Origin: Gluconobacter aidae
Lineage (GTDB): Bacteria > Pseudomonadota > Alphaproteobacteria > Acetobacterales > Acetobacteraceae
DNA: 43,993 nucleotides
Assembly (NCBI RefSeq): GCF_009547075.1
Contig: NZ_WIPH01000021.1
Location: 1-43,993 of the forward strand
Reading direction: 5' to 3'
In this document: positions 35,290 through 43,520 of the stretch, in pieces
How the letters are laid out: each line of letters starts with the position of its first letter
Position numbering within the stretch: the first letter of the stretch is position 1
The notes under the pieces: generated by a model
The model's database searches: none
What the model saw: the letters and a program-made list of their open reading frames with translations, nothing else
Told to the model about the DNA's origin: nothing
Translations under genes and position numbers: made by a program

Positions 35290-36549
35290 TCAGTAAGGGA
35301 CGCCGATCTGCTCGATGGCCGTGGCAAGGGACGGGGCGAGCGGCATCATCGGGGCGAGCGTGGCCTGATAGGCGTGGTACAGGTCTCCCTTGCCCTTGTA
35401 GATCGTCTCGGTGGGTTCGCCCTCGGGGCTGACTTCATTGAACCAGCTCCCGAAATCGCGGTCGATCAGGGTCGTGTCGATATAGTCCCAGATCATGCGA
35501 TACCAGTGCTTGTAATGGGGATTTCCGGTCCGCTTGTAGAGGTTGATGGCAGCCGTCAGGGCTTCGGCCTGCGCCCAGTGGATGCGGCTGCGGTTATGCG
35601 GGCCGTGCTCCCAGTTGATGGTGTAGAGCATGCCTGGCCGACCATCGGCGTTCCAGCCGGTATTCATCCCGGTTTCAAACAGGGCCTGGGCGTCATGCAG
35701 CATCCATTCGGGCGTGGCCAGGCCGTGACGCAGAAGGGCGGCTTCGAGCTTCAGGGTCAGATGGGCCCATTCCACGAAATGTCCCGGCGTCATGCCATAG
35801 GGCCGCAGGTCATCGTTGGGTTTGTCGCTGTGATAGTCGCGCATGAGCGTCCAGTTGCGGTTGAAATGCTCAGGCATCGCGAATCCTTCCGCGGCGGCCA
35901 GTTCATGCACGAAGCGCGTGACGATGCGCCGGGCGCGATGCAGCCATTTCACGTCTCCCGTGACGTCCGCCAGCGCCATGAAGGCCTCGGTGGAATGCAT
36001 GTTGCTGTTGGCACCGCGATAGTCTTCCTCGTCCGACCAGTCCGGGGCGAAGCTTTCGCGCATGACGCCTTCGTCCTCGCTCCAGAAATGGGTTTCGATC
36101 TGATCGATCGCATCCCGGAGCAGGTCGCCCGCGCCTTCCGCCCCGATCAGGACGGCCGAGGACGCCGCGAGGGCCACGAAAGCGTGCAGGTAAGCCTGCT
36201 TGCGGTCATTGTCCTTGTCCGCGAAATGCTGCCAGCCGCCATGGGCATCATCACGGAAATTCGTGCGCAGGGCATGGATTCCATGGGCGACGAGAGGCGC
36301 GCTTCCGGGAAGGCCCTGAAGCTCGGCCACGGCATAGGCATGGACGCAGCGCGCGGTCAGCGTGGCTTCAGGTTTCGCGTTTTCGGGGAGCGTGCCTTCC
36401 AGATCCAGCCCGGTAAAACCGCCGTCAATGCACCCGCCCTTGCTGAAATCCAGAAGGCGGCGACCCTGCATTTCCAGCCATGCCCGGTGAGAGGGGCGGC
36501 GGATCCAGCTGTCGCGGCTGAGGAGGGTGGGTGAAAGGCGGTCGGTCAT
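35290..36549 (-). CDS. AGE/YihS-family sugar isomerase or epimerase
   Basis: A 419-residue (alpha/alpha)6-barrel protein of the N-acylglucosamine 2-epimerase superfamily, the same length class as E. coli YihS (aldose-ketose isomerase). Conserved elements are ANSNMHSTEAFMALADVTGD around residues 180-200, GHFVEWAHLTLKLE with a catalytic-type His near 255, and EHGPHNRSRIHWAQAEAL near 320. Mannose or lyxose isomerase activity is more likely than N-acyl epimerase activity, but the sequence does not decide. The start at 36549 has no competitor. It is divergent from rpe, so a carbohydrate theme is shared, but they need not be co-regulated. Confidence 0.85.
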   Translation of the reverse strand: MTDRLSPTLLSRDSWIRRPSHRAWLEMQGRRLLDFSKGGCIDGGFTGLDLEGTLPENAKPEATLTARCVHAYAVAELQGLPGSAPLVAHGIHALRTNFRDDAHGGWQHFADKDNDRKQAYLHAFVALAASSAVLIGAEGAGDLLRDAIDQIETHFWSEDEGVMRESFAPDWSDEEDYRGANSNMHSTEAFMALADVTGDVKWLHRARRIVTRFVHELAAAEGFAMPEHFNRNWTLMRDYHSDKPNDDLRPYGMTPGHFVEWAHLTLKLEAALLRHGLATPEWMLHDAQALFETGMNTGWNADGRPGMLYTINWEHGPHNRSRIHWAQAEALTAAINLYKRTGNPHYKHWYRMIWDYIDTTLIDRDFGSWFNEVSPEGEPTETIYKGKGDLYHAYQATLAPMMPLAPSLATAIEQIGVPY

Positions 36550-36705
36550 GAGGCACTCCGGGCAGGTCGACAGATGTGGCTATCAGGACGTTTCAGGGAC
36601 GCCGGGGTTCCGGAAGGGTGTGTGGACAGACATGATGCTCACGAAGATGCGCACGGATGCGGATGTGGCTTGCGTCGCGCGATGGGTTTGCCGATACAGG
36701 AGAGT

Positions 36706-37383
36706 ATGACTGACCGGCCCTCGATCATCGTCGCTCCCAGCCTTCTGGCTGCTGACTTTTCCCGCCTCGGGGAAGAGATCGCTTCCATTGCGCGTGCGCC
36801 CTGGCTTCATCTTGATGTGATGGACGGGCATTTCGTGCCGAATATCTCGTTTGGCCCTCCGGTCATCGCGGCCTTGCGTAAGCATACGGATGCGAAATTC
36901 GACGTCCATCTGATGATCGATCCGGTGGACCCGTATCTGGAGGCCACTGCGAAAGCAGGTGCCGATCACATCACGGTGCATGTCGAGAACGCGCCCCATC
37001 TGCACCGTTCGCTTCAGACCATCCGCGCCCTGGGCTGCCGTCCCGGCGTTGCCATCTGTCCGGCGACGCCTGCCGTGGCGCTGTCGGAAGTCATGGATCT
37101 GGTGGACATCATCCTCGTGATGACGGTCAATCCGGGATTCGGCGGCCAGAGTTTCCTCGACAGCCAGCTTTCCAAGATCAGGACGCTCGCGGAAATGATC
37201 CGGGAGAGCGGTCGGGACATCATCCTCGCCGTGGACGGTGGGATCGACCCCAGCACGGCACCGCGCGTGGTTGAGGCTGGTGCCACCATGCTCGTTGCCG
37301 GATCGGCCATTTTCGGAAAAGAGGACCGGGACGCCGCCATCAGGGCGCTTGAAGGGCCGTTCGTGGAACAGATTACCGGATGA
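36706..37383 (+). CDS. rpe: ribulose-phosphate 3-epimerase
   Basis: Interconverts ribulose 5-phosphate and xylulose 5-phosphate in the pentose phosphate pathway, the main sugar route in Gluconobacter-type bacteria. The 225-residue TIM barrel carries LHLDVMDGHFVPNISFGP, FDVHLMI, MTVNPGFGGQSF and the phosphate-binding VDGGI, all with their usual metal-ligand His and Asp residues. The frame extends 44 codons upstream, but the ATG at 36706 has an AGGAG site just before it and begins the family-typical region. The last four bases overlap the start of the heparinase-like gene, so the two are coupled. Confidence 0.96.
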   Translation: MTDRPSIIVAPSLLAADFSRLGEEIASIARAPWLHLDVMDGHFVPNISFGPPVIAALRKHTDAKFDVHLMIDPVDPYLEATAKAGADHITVHVENAPHLHRSLQTIRALGCRPGVAICPATPAVALSEVMDLVDIILVMTVNPGFGGQSFLDSQLSKIRTLAEMIRESGRDIILAVDGGIDPSTAPRVVEAGATMLVAGSAIFGKEDRDAAIRALEGPFVEQITG

Positions 37384-39032
37384 CAGGCAGTCGCTGGCTT
37401 CGAGGTCTTCGTCTCTCCCTTGCCCGTCTGCCCTTCGGGGGGCCTGCTTCCGAAGGCCCAGTGCATGCGTTCCGTGATCCCTGGAAAGGCGATCCGGATC
37501 AGGGTGCGCGCCTGATTGGTGGCCATTTCCGTTTCGACCGACAGGATTATCCGCTGCCGAACGGAAACTGGGAGCGTGGTCCCTGGCCGGAGCCGGTGCG
37601 CGAATGGCTCCACGGATTCAGCTGGTTGCGGGATCTGCGGACCCTCGGGAGCGACAGGGCCCGTCTGACCGCGCGGGGACTCGTCAGTGACTGGCTGGCG
37701 CATCCGCCAACCGATCCGCTGGTTCGCGATGCGTGTGTCACGGGGTCCCGCCTGGCGTCGTGGCTGTCGAATCATGAGTTCTGCCTGGCCTCTGCCGATC
37801 CGCGACTTCAGCAGCGTCTGATGGAACGGATGCTGGTGGAGGGCCGGACCATCGCGGCCCTTCTGCCTCTGCCCCCGCAAGGTGCGCGTGGCCTGATGGC
37901 ATTCCGGGGACTGCTGGCGGCAGCCATGGCGATGCCGGAGCAGACGGGGTTCATGTCCCGATTCCTGCGGTATCTGCCCGGGGAACTGGAGCGGCTGGTT
38001 CTGGCGGATGGCACGGTGGTGGAGCGCAGTCCGGAGGCGCAGTTCCTTGTTGCGCGGGAGTTGGCGGAAATGTCCGTCATGTTCCGCACTGCCCATGCCA
38101 GTGTTCCGCCCTTTATCGACCGGGCGCTGGACAAGGTCTGTCCCGTTCTGCGGGCGATGCGGCACGGGGATGGCGGTCTTGCGGTCTTTAACGGAGCGAA
38201 CGAGCGGCACAGTGCCGCTGTGGAAGACGTTCTAGCGCAGGGCTCGCGACAGAAGCTGATTGCGCCTGCCATGCCGCAGGGAAAATTCACGCGGCTGGCA
38301 CTCGGCAAATCACTGCTGCTGGTGGACAGCGGCCCCCCCCCGCCAGCCGGTTTTGACAACATGGCGCATGCCGGAACGTTGTCCTTCGAGTTCTCGCACC
38401 AGCGTCATCGCCTGTTCGTGAACTGTGGAAGTGCCGTGGTCGGGGCCTGGCGTGATGCCATGCGATGCAGTGCCGCTCATACGGTTCTGGTGGCGGATGG
38501 TCTGTCGTCCGCGGACTTCGGACCGGATGGCGGCATGACGCGCCGGCCGGTTACCGTGTCCTGCGATCATCAGACGGACGGTTCCGCGCACTGGCTGGAT
38601 CTGTCGCACGATGGCTACCACGCGCCGCTGGGCGCAAAATGGACCCGTCGCCTGTATTTCGGCTCCGATGGCGAGGATCTGCGCGGACAGGAAATCATTG
38701 ATGGGGAACGCAACATCGACTTTACCATCCGCTTTCATATTCATCCGGATGTGAAGGTGACGCAGGATGATGAGGACATCATTCTGCAGGTTGGCGGGAC
38801 GATCTGGCGTTTCAGGCAGCGTGACGGCGCCGTGCGGCTGGAGAACGACGTTTATCTGGGGCGCGGAAAGCGCGAAGTCTGCCAGCAGATCATCATTACG
38901 CCCCGCCCCCTTCCTGATGCGGCCCCACCGGAAGGAGAAGCCGCGCCGGCTGATGAAAAAACTGACGCCGAGAACGCGGTCAAACGGACCCATCAGAGCG
39001 TGACCTGGCTGCTCGAACGCATCCCGGAATAG
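37380..39032 (+). CDS. heparinase II/III-like protein
   Basis: A 550-residue protein with an alpha/alpha-toroid N-terminal half and the heparinase II/III beta-sandwich C-terminal half (AGTLSFEFSHQRHRLFVNCG, then the RSAAHTVLV-like segment MRCSAAHTVLV and HDGYHAPLGAKWTRRLYF). Alphaproteobacteria commonly carry this gene next to rpe or purH; no signal peptide is seen, and its true substrate is unknown, so polysaccharide lyase activity should not be assumed. It overlaps rpe by ATGA. Nine consecutive C bases at 38333-38341 encode a PPPP stretch and are a slippage-prone site. The last 40 residues are acidic and low in complexity. Confidence 0.85.
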   Translation: MTGSRWLRGLRLSLARLPFGGPASEGPVHAFRDPWKGDPDQGARLIGGHFRFDRQDYPLPNGNWERGPWPEPVREWLHGFSWLRDLRTLGSDRARLTARGLVSDWLAHPPTDPLVRDACVTGSRLASWLSNHEFCLASADPRLQQRLMERMLVEGRTIAALLPLPPQGARGLMAFRGLLAAAMAMPEQTGFMSRFLRYLPGELERLVLADGTVVERSPEAQFLVARELAEMSVMFRTAHASVPPFIDRALDKVCPVLRAMRHGDGGLAVFNGANERHSAAVEDVLAQGSRQKLIAPAMPQGKFTRLALGKSLLLVDSGPPPPAGFDNMAHAGTLSFEFSHQRHRLFVNCGSAVVGAWRDAMRCSAAHTVLVADGLSSADFGPDGGMTRRPVTVSCDHQTDGSAHWLDLSHDGYHAPLGAKWTRRLYFGSDGEDLRGQEIIDGERNIDFTIRFHIHPDVKVTQDDEDIILQVGGTIWRFRQRDGAVRLENDVYLGRGKREVCQQIIITPRPLPDAAPPEGEAAPADEKTDAENAVKRTHQSVTWLLERIPE

Positions 39033-39057
39033 GCTGTTTCGTGTCCGGGATGCGATT

Positions 39058-40176
39058 GTGAAGATACTTGAAATCACCAACGTGGATTTTGCGCTCCGGC
39101 AGTTCCTGCTGCCGCTGATGCGGGAGCTGCGTGATGCCGGGCATGACGTTCAGGGTGCCTGTGCCGAAGGCTCCCATCTGGAGCCTGTCCGGGCCGAGGG
39201 CTTTACGGTGCATGGCGTTCCGATGGCGCGCTCTTTCTCCCCAGTGGCGCAGTATAAGGCATTTGTTGCTCTGGTGCGGCTGATCCGGCGCGAAAAGCCG
39301 GATCTGGTCCATGGGCACATGCCGATCAGCGGCATTCTGGCGCGATTTGCCGCGCGGCTCTGCGGGGTGCGTGTCGTGGCCTATACCTGCCACGGCTTCC
39401 TGTTCAATCAGCCGGGATCATGGCGTCGGCGGACACTTTCCCTGATCCTGGAATGGGCGGCAGGGCGCATAACGGACCTGTATATGACGGTCTCGCGTGA
39501 AGAGGCGCGGGATGCACGCCGGCTGCATCTGAACCGTAACCCCATTGCCATCGGCAACGGTCGTGATCCCAAGCGCTACCATCCCGATCCGGAGACGCGT
39601 GCACGCTTGCGCAGGGAACTCGGAGTGCCGGAAGACCGGCCGGTGGTCATCGTGGTGTCGCGCCTGGTGCGGCACAAGGGTCATCCCGAACTGCTGCGTG
39701 CGATGGAAGATGTGCCGGAGTCGGAGCTCTGGGTGGTCGGGGAGCGTCTGCCTTCGGATCATGGTGCGGATCTGACGACAGCCTTCGCATGCGCGCGCGA
39801 CCGTCTCGGCCCGCGTCTGCGGATGCTTGGATATCGTGAAGATGTCCCGGAGTTGCTGAGGGCTGCAGATGTGTTTGCGCTGCCCAGCCATTTCGAAGGG
39901 CTGCCCATGTCGGTTATCGAAGCGATGCTGACGGGATTGCCGGTCGTGGCGACGGATGTCCGGGGGCCGAGAGAGCAGGTGCTGGACGGCAAAACGGGAT
40001 TTCTGGTTCCGCCTGGCCTGTCCATGCCTCTCGCAAAGGCCCTGCGCACACTGACGCAGGACGTAGCGTTAAGGCAGAAGATGGGCGCGGCCGGAAGGCA
40101 GGTCGCGCTTGAGGCGTATGACGAACGGCATATCCTGAAGCATGTCGTGGCGCTTATGGAAAAAGCCTGTTCCTGA
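39058..40176 (+). CDS. family 4 glycosyltransferase
   Basis: A 372-residue GT-B enzyme that transfers a sugar from a nucleotide sugar to a glycan or lipid carrier. It has an N-terminal domain with LLPLMRELRDAGHDV and HGHMPISGILARFAARL, and a C-terminal GT4 domain with IVVSRLVRHKGHPELLRA and the EX7E motif HFEGLPMSVIEAM. The start is GTG at 39058, directly opening the MKILEIT fold; no ATG exists nearby upstream. It lies 25 bases after the heparinase-like gene and may be in one transcript with rpe, perhaps for capsule or exopolysaccharide. Acceptor and donor cannot be named. Confidence 0.88.
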   Translation: MKILEITNVDFALRQFLLPLMRELRDAGHDVQGACAEGSHLEPVRAEGFTVHGVPMARSFSPVAQYKAFVALVRLIRREKPDLVHGHMPISGILARFAARLCGVRVVAYTCHGFLFNQPGSWRRRTLSLILEWAAGRITDLYMTVSREEARDARRLHLNRNPIAIGNGRDPKRYHPDPETRARLRRELGVPEDRPVVIVVSRLVRHKGHPELLRAMEDVPESELWVVGERLPSDHGADLTTAFACARDRLGPRLRMLGYREDVPELLRAADVFALPSHFEGLPMSVIEAMLTGLPVVATDVRGPREQVLDGKTGFLVPPGLSMPLAKALRTLTQDVALRQKMGAAGRQVALEAYDERHILKHVVALMEKACS

Positions 40177-40203
40177 AACCCTGTCAGCCCCGGTGTCGCT
40201 TTT

Positions 40204-40234
40204 CCCCGGCCCTTCTGTATCGAAAGGGTCGGGG
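40204..40234 (+). terminator. GC-rich hairpin after the glycosyltransferase gene
   Basis: CCCCGGCCCTT (40204-40214) pairs with AAGGGTCGGGG (40224-40234), 11 pairs with one G-U, around a 9-base loop. It is 28 bases past the stop codon. The following sequence is ATTGAATATG, so a proper T-run is lacking and the terminator call is moderate. Confidence 0.45.
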
Positions 40235-40484
40235 ATTGAATATGGAATTGCCGGACCGGATAATTTTAATGAAAACATGGATTAATACTTAAGAGAATGA
40301 AATACATTTATTTATTGTAATTTTCAAAGAGCCCATAATCCACTATTCTGTTTTGGTGTTATTATCAGGACTAAAATACTCTGTTTATGATGACTTCGAT
40401 TCTCCCGTAAACTTGTCTTTTGTTTTTGTGCTGTTTTCATGAGACTGTCGTCGCACGAGATGATTGAAGACAAAGGTATTCCCC
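40235..40484 (+). promoter_or_regulatory. AT-rich control region upstream of lutABC
   Basis: About 250 bases with no credible gene and a much higher AT content than anything else in the first 43 kb, including the near-palindromic AAATACA...TGTAATTT at about 40300-40325. The lactate operon starts at 40485. It most likely carries promoter and regulator sites (lactate operons are often controlled by GntR-type regulators), but I cannot mark individual sites with confidence. Confidence 0.4.
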
Positions 40485-41228
40485 ATGAAGGTCGGTCTGT
40501 TCGTTCCCTGTTATGTGGATATGTTTCACCCCGAGACAGGAATTGCGACTCTGGAACTGCTGGAGCGCTTTGGGCTGTCCGTTGAATATCCCGTTGACCA
40601 GACATGCTGTGGCCAGCCCATGACCAATACCGGCTGCGAGCGTGAAGCGGCCAGGACGGAAGAGCTGTTCGTCCGTAATTTCGAGAAATACGATTATATT
40701 GTCACGCCGTCCGGAAGCTGCACCAATCAGGTCCGCAACAACATGACGGCCATCGAGCAGAGCGACGCCGTCAAACACGTTCGCGGCCGGACCTACGAAC
40801 TGGTCGAGTTCCTGCATGATGTTCTGAAAGTGGATGCCTTTCCCTGGGCCGAGTTTCCGCATCGTGTTGCGCTTCACAACAACTGCAATACGCTGCGGAA
40901 CCTGCGGATCGCGAGCATGACCGAGCGCCGTGAAGAGCCGTTTTCCAAGCCGAAAGCGCTCCTGAAGATGGTCAGGGGGATCGAATTCGCTGATCTGACG
41001 CGGCCTGACGAATGCTGCGGCTTTGGCGGGACGTTTTCCGTGTTCGAGGAAGGTGTCTCGGCCAAGATGGGTCAGGACAAGGTCACGGACCAGCTCAAAT
41101 CCGGAGCGGAATATGTCACGTCCTCCGACAGTTCCTGCATGATGCATCAGGAAGGCTGTGCCCGGCGGATGGGTGCCAATCTCAAATACATCCACATCGC
41201 CCAGATCCTGAATGGAGCACGCGCATGA
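40485..41228 (+). CDS. lutA: L-lactate oxidation Fe-S protein LutA (YkgE-like)
   Basis: One of three subunits of the LutABC complex, which oxidises L-lactate to pyruvate. The 247-residue protein has two CCG domains: the first with VPCYVDMFHPETG and QTCCGQPM, the second with HNNCNTLRNL, DECCGFGGTFSV and SSDSSCMMHQEG. This double CCG pattern binds an iron-sulfur cluster or contacts the electron acceptor. The ATG at 40485 has AAGG 8 bases before it; seven in-frame codons upstream are ignored. A 308-base region, mostly AT-rich, precedes it. Its stop overlaps the lutB start (ATGA). Confidence 0.92.
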   Translation: MKVGLFVPCYVDMFHPETGIATLELLERFGLSVEYPVDQTCCGQPMTNTGCEREAARTEELFVRNFEKYDYIVTPSGSCTNQVRNNMTAIEQSDAVKHVRGRTYELVEFLHDVLKVDAFPWAEFPHRVALHNNCNTLRNLRIASMTERREEPFSKPKALLKMVRGIEFADLTRPDECCGFGGTFSVFEEGVSAKMGQDKVTDQLKSGAEYVTSSDSSCMMHQEGCARRMGANLKYIHIAQILNGARA

Positions 41229-42748
41229 CCGCCGAACTGCATGAAGAACTGACCGATCCCCATGCCGATCAGCTGGATCACGGGGCAGCATCCTCCCGGC
41301 CGCTGAAATCGAGGATTTCGGAGCCCCAGCCCCGTGGCGCGAAAATCCACGGGAACCGGCCGGTCGATCAGTCCGAGGCGGCAAACCGCTTCATGGCGGC
41401 GACCGAACATGAGGCCATGCATGACGCGCGTCTGTGGGACCTGCGCCAGAAGCGCGACAAGGAAATGCATGGGATCGAGGAATGGGAAGAGCTGAGAAAC
41501 CTGGCCTCGGGCATCAAGGAGCACACGCTTTCCAAACTCGATTACTATCTTGAGCTGTTCGAGAAAAATGCGACGGCCAACGGGATCAAGGTTCACTGGG
41601 CCAAGGACGGGGCCGAGCATAACGCCATCGTTCTGGAGATCCTGCGCAGCAAGGGCGTCGAGCGGCTGATCAAGAGCAAGTCGATGCTGACGGAGGAATG
41701 TGGCTTCCGGGAGTTCATGGCCGAGAACAATGTCGAGGTCATCGAAACGGATCTTGGCGAGCGTATCCAGCAGCTGGATGATGAAGCACCCAGCCATGTT
41801 GTCGTGCCCGCCGTGCACAAGCTGCGGACCGATGTCGCGAGTGTTTTTGCCAAAACAATCGGTTCCGATCCGGACAATGCGGATGCCCATTACCTGACGG
41901 AATGTCAGCGCGAAGCCACGCGCCCGCTGATCCTGTCGGCGCAGGCCGGCATGACGGGCGGCAATTTCGTAGTGGCGGAGACGGGGACCTTCGTTGTCTG
42001 CACCAATGAGGGCAATGCAGATCTGTCCGCCAACACGCCGCCGCTGCATATCGCGTCCATCGGGATCGAGAAGCTGATCCCCGGTCTGGATGATCTGCCC
42101 GTCTTTATCCGGCTCCTGTCCCGCAGTGCTCTTGGATCGCCGATCACGCAGTACACGTCCCATTTCCGCGGCCCTCGTGAGGGGGGCGAGATGCATGTCG
42201 TGCTCGTGGACAATGGCCGTTCCGCCCGGCTTGGCATGGAGAAGTTCTGGCCGGGGCTGAAATGCATCCGCTGTGGTGCGTGCATGAATACCTGCCCGGT
42301 TTTCCGGCGTAGTGGCGGCCTGAGCTATGGCGCGACCTATGCCGGTCCGATCGGGCTGATTATCGACCCGACCTTCAACGTCCACAAATACCGCAACCTG
42401 CCGTATTCCTCGACGATGAACGGCAGTTGCACCAATGTCTGTCCGGTGAAGATCAATATTCACGAACAGATCGCCGACTGGCGCAAGACGCTGGCGGGGG
42501 AGGGGGAAATCTCCCCGGTCAAGAAGGTCATGATGAAGGCGGCCGGCGAGGTTCTGGCATCCCCGGTGGTCTATCGGGCAAGTCTGCCCCTGGGCCGCAG
42601 CGCGCTGCGGCATCTTCCGCATTTCATGCTCTACAACAAGCTCAATACCTGGGGCCGCAAGCGCGACATTCCCGAGACGCCCAAACAGACGTTCAATGAA
42701 TGGTATCGCAAGAACCGGAAGCAGCAGGACGAAGGGAAGAAGTCATGA
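41225..42748 (+). CDS. lutB: L-lactate oxidation Fe-S protein LutB (YkgF-like)
   Basis: Core subunit of the lactate-oxidising complex. The 507-residue protein has the LUD domain (about 90-330, with SKSMLTEECG, VVPAVHKLRTDVASVF and GGNFVVAETGT), then a first [4Fe-4S] motif Cys347-x2-Cys350-x2-Cys353-x3-Cys357 (CIRCGACMNTCPVF) and a second motif at 399-406 reading NGSCTNVCPV. In the second motif Asn399 stands where many family members have the first Cys of CGAC; I recall the same NGSC variant in some other LutB proteins. A C-terminal amphipathic part follows. The start at 41225 is fixed by the ATGA overlap with lutA; the open frame further upstream is not family-like. Confidence 0.94.
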   Translation: MTAELHEELTDPHADQLDHGAASSRPLKSRISEPQPRGAKIHGNRPVDQSEAANRFMAATEHEAMHDARLWDLRQKRDKEMHGIEEWEELRNLASGIKEHTLSKLDYYLELFEKNATANGIKVHWAKDGAEHNAIVLEILRSKGVERLIKSKSMLTEECGFREFMAENNVEVIETDLGERIQQLDDEAPSHVVVPAVHKLRTDVASVFAKTIGSDPDNADAHYLTECQREATRPLILSAQAGMTGGNFVVAETGTFVVCTNEGNADLSANTPPLHIASIGIEKLIPGLDDLPVFIRLLSRSALGSPITQYTSHFRGPREGGEMHVVLVDNGRSARLGMEKFWPGLKCIRCGACMNTCPVFRRSGGLSYGATYAGPIGLIIDPTFNVHKYRNLPYSSTMNGSCTNVCPVKINIHEQIADWRKTLAGEGEISPVKKVMMKAAGEVLASPVVYRASLPLGRSALRHLPHFMLYNKLNTWGRKRDIPETPKQTFNEWYRKNRKQQDEGKKS

Positions 42749-43338
42749 GCGGTTCACGCGAAGCCATTCTGGACACAATCCGGAAAAATCACGTCCAGGG
42801 CGACCGCCCCCGACCCACTGTGCCGCTGTTCGATCAGGCCGCACCAGCAGACCTGAAGGCGCTGTTTCAGAAGTCTCTTGAACGCATGGGCGGCAAGATG
42901 CTGACCCCGGATGTGGCCGATCCGATGGCGCCCGTGCGTCAGGCCATCGTCAAGCCGGGGCCTGTCCTGTCCTGCGTGCCGGAGTTCGAAGGGGACATGA
43001 AAATCACGCCCCAGACGAAGCCGACGGATATCGCCCCGGTCGAATATGCCGTTCTGCGGGCGGCATTCGGTGTGGCGGAGACGGGATCGCTCTGCTTCAC
43101 CGAAAAACAGCTTCTCGTGAACACGACGGGCTTTCTGCCGCAGCATCTGGTGATCCTGCTGGACCCGGCGCAGATCGTGTACAACCTGCACAATGCCTAC
43201 CAGCGCCCGGAATGGACGCAGGCGCATTATGCCGTGTTCCAGAGCGGCCCGTCAGCCACGGCGGACATTGAGGGTGTGCTCGTCCATGGTGCGCAGGGTG
43301 TGCGTTCGCTGAGCGTGCTGTTTCATCCGGTGTCCTGA
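42745..43338 (+). CDS. lutC: L-lactate oxidation protein LutC (YkgG-like)
   Basis: Third subunit of the LutABC complex. The 197-residue LUD-domain protein begins with a short helix (SREAILDTIRKNH) and has the family core VEYAVLRAAFGVAETGSLCF, LPQHLVILLDP and a C-terminal GPSATADIEGVLVHGAQGV segment, the G-P-S-x-T-x-D-I-E motif that is diagnostic for LutC. The ATG at 42745 overlaps the lutB stop by 4 bases, and 15 in-frame codons upstream lie within lutB. The three genes form one coupled operon. The 170 bases after the stop hold only a short TCCC-GAAA-GGGA hairpin near 43365-43376. Confidence 0.94.
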   Translation: MSGSREAILDTIRKNHVQGDRPRPTVPLFDQAAPADLKALFQKSLERMGGKMLTPDVADPMAPVRQAIVKPGPVLSCVPEFEGDMKITPQTKPTDIAPVEYAVLRAAFGVAETGSLCFTEKQLLVNTTGFLPQHLVILLDPAQIVYNLHNAYQRPEWTQAHYAVFQSGPSATADIEGVLVHGAQGVRSLSVLFHPVS

Positions 43339-43520
43339 TCCGGAAGGAGGCATAAACCCTGCATCCCGAAAGGGGAGCGGAAAAATTGGCGGGACTCCAT
43401 ACTTTTTATTGGGCTCCCGCTTGCGCTCCCTGTCGTTCAGCTGGCCATGAATGTACGGATAAATGCAGCGCTCAGATTGGAAAAAATCTGGAAAACGAAT
43501 TTAAAATTGATGGATTTATT

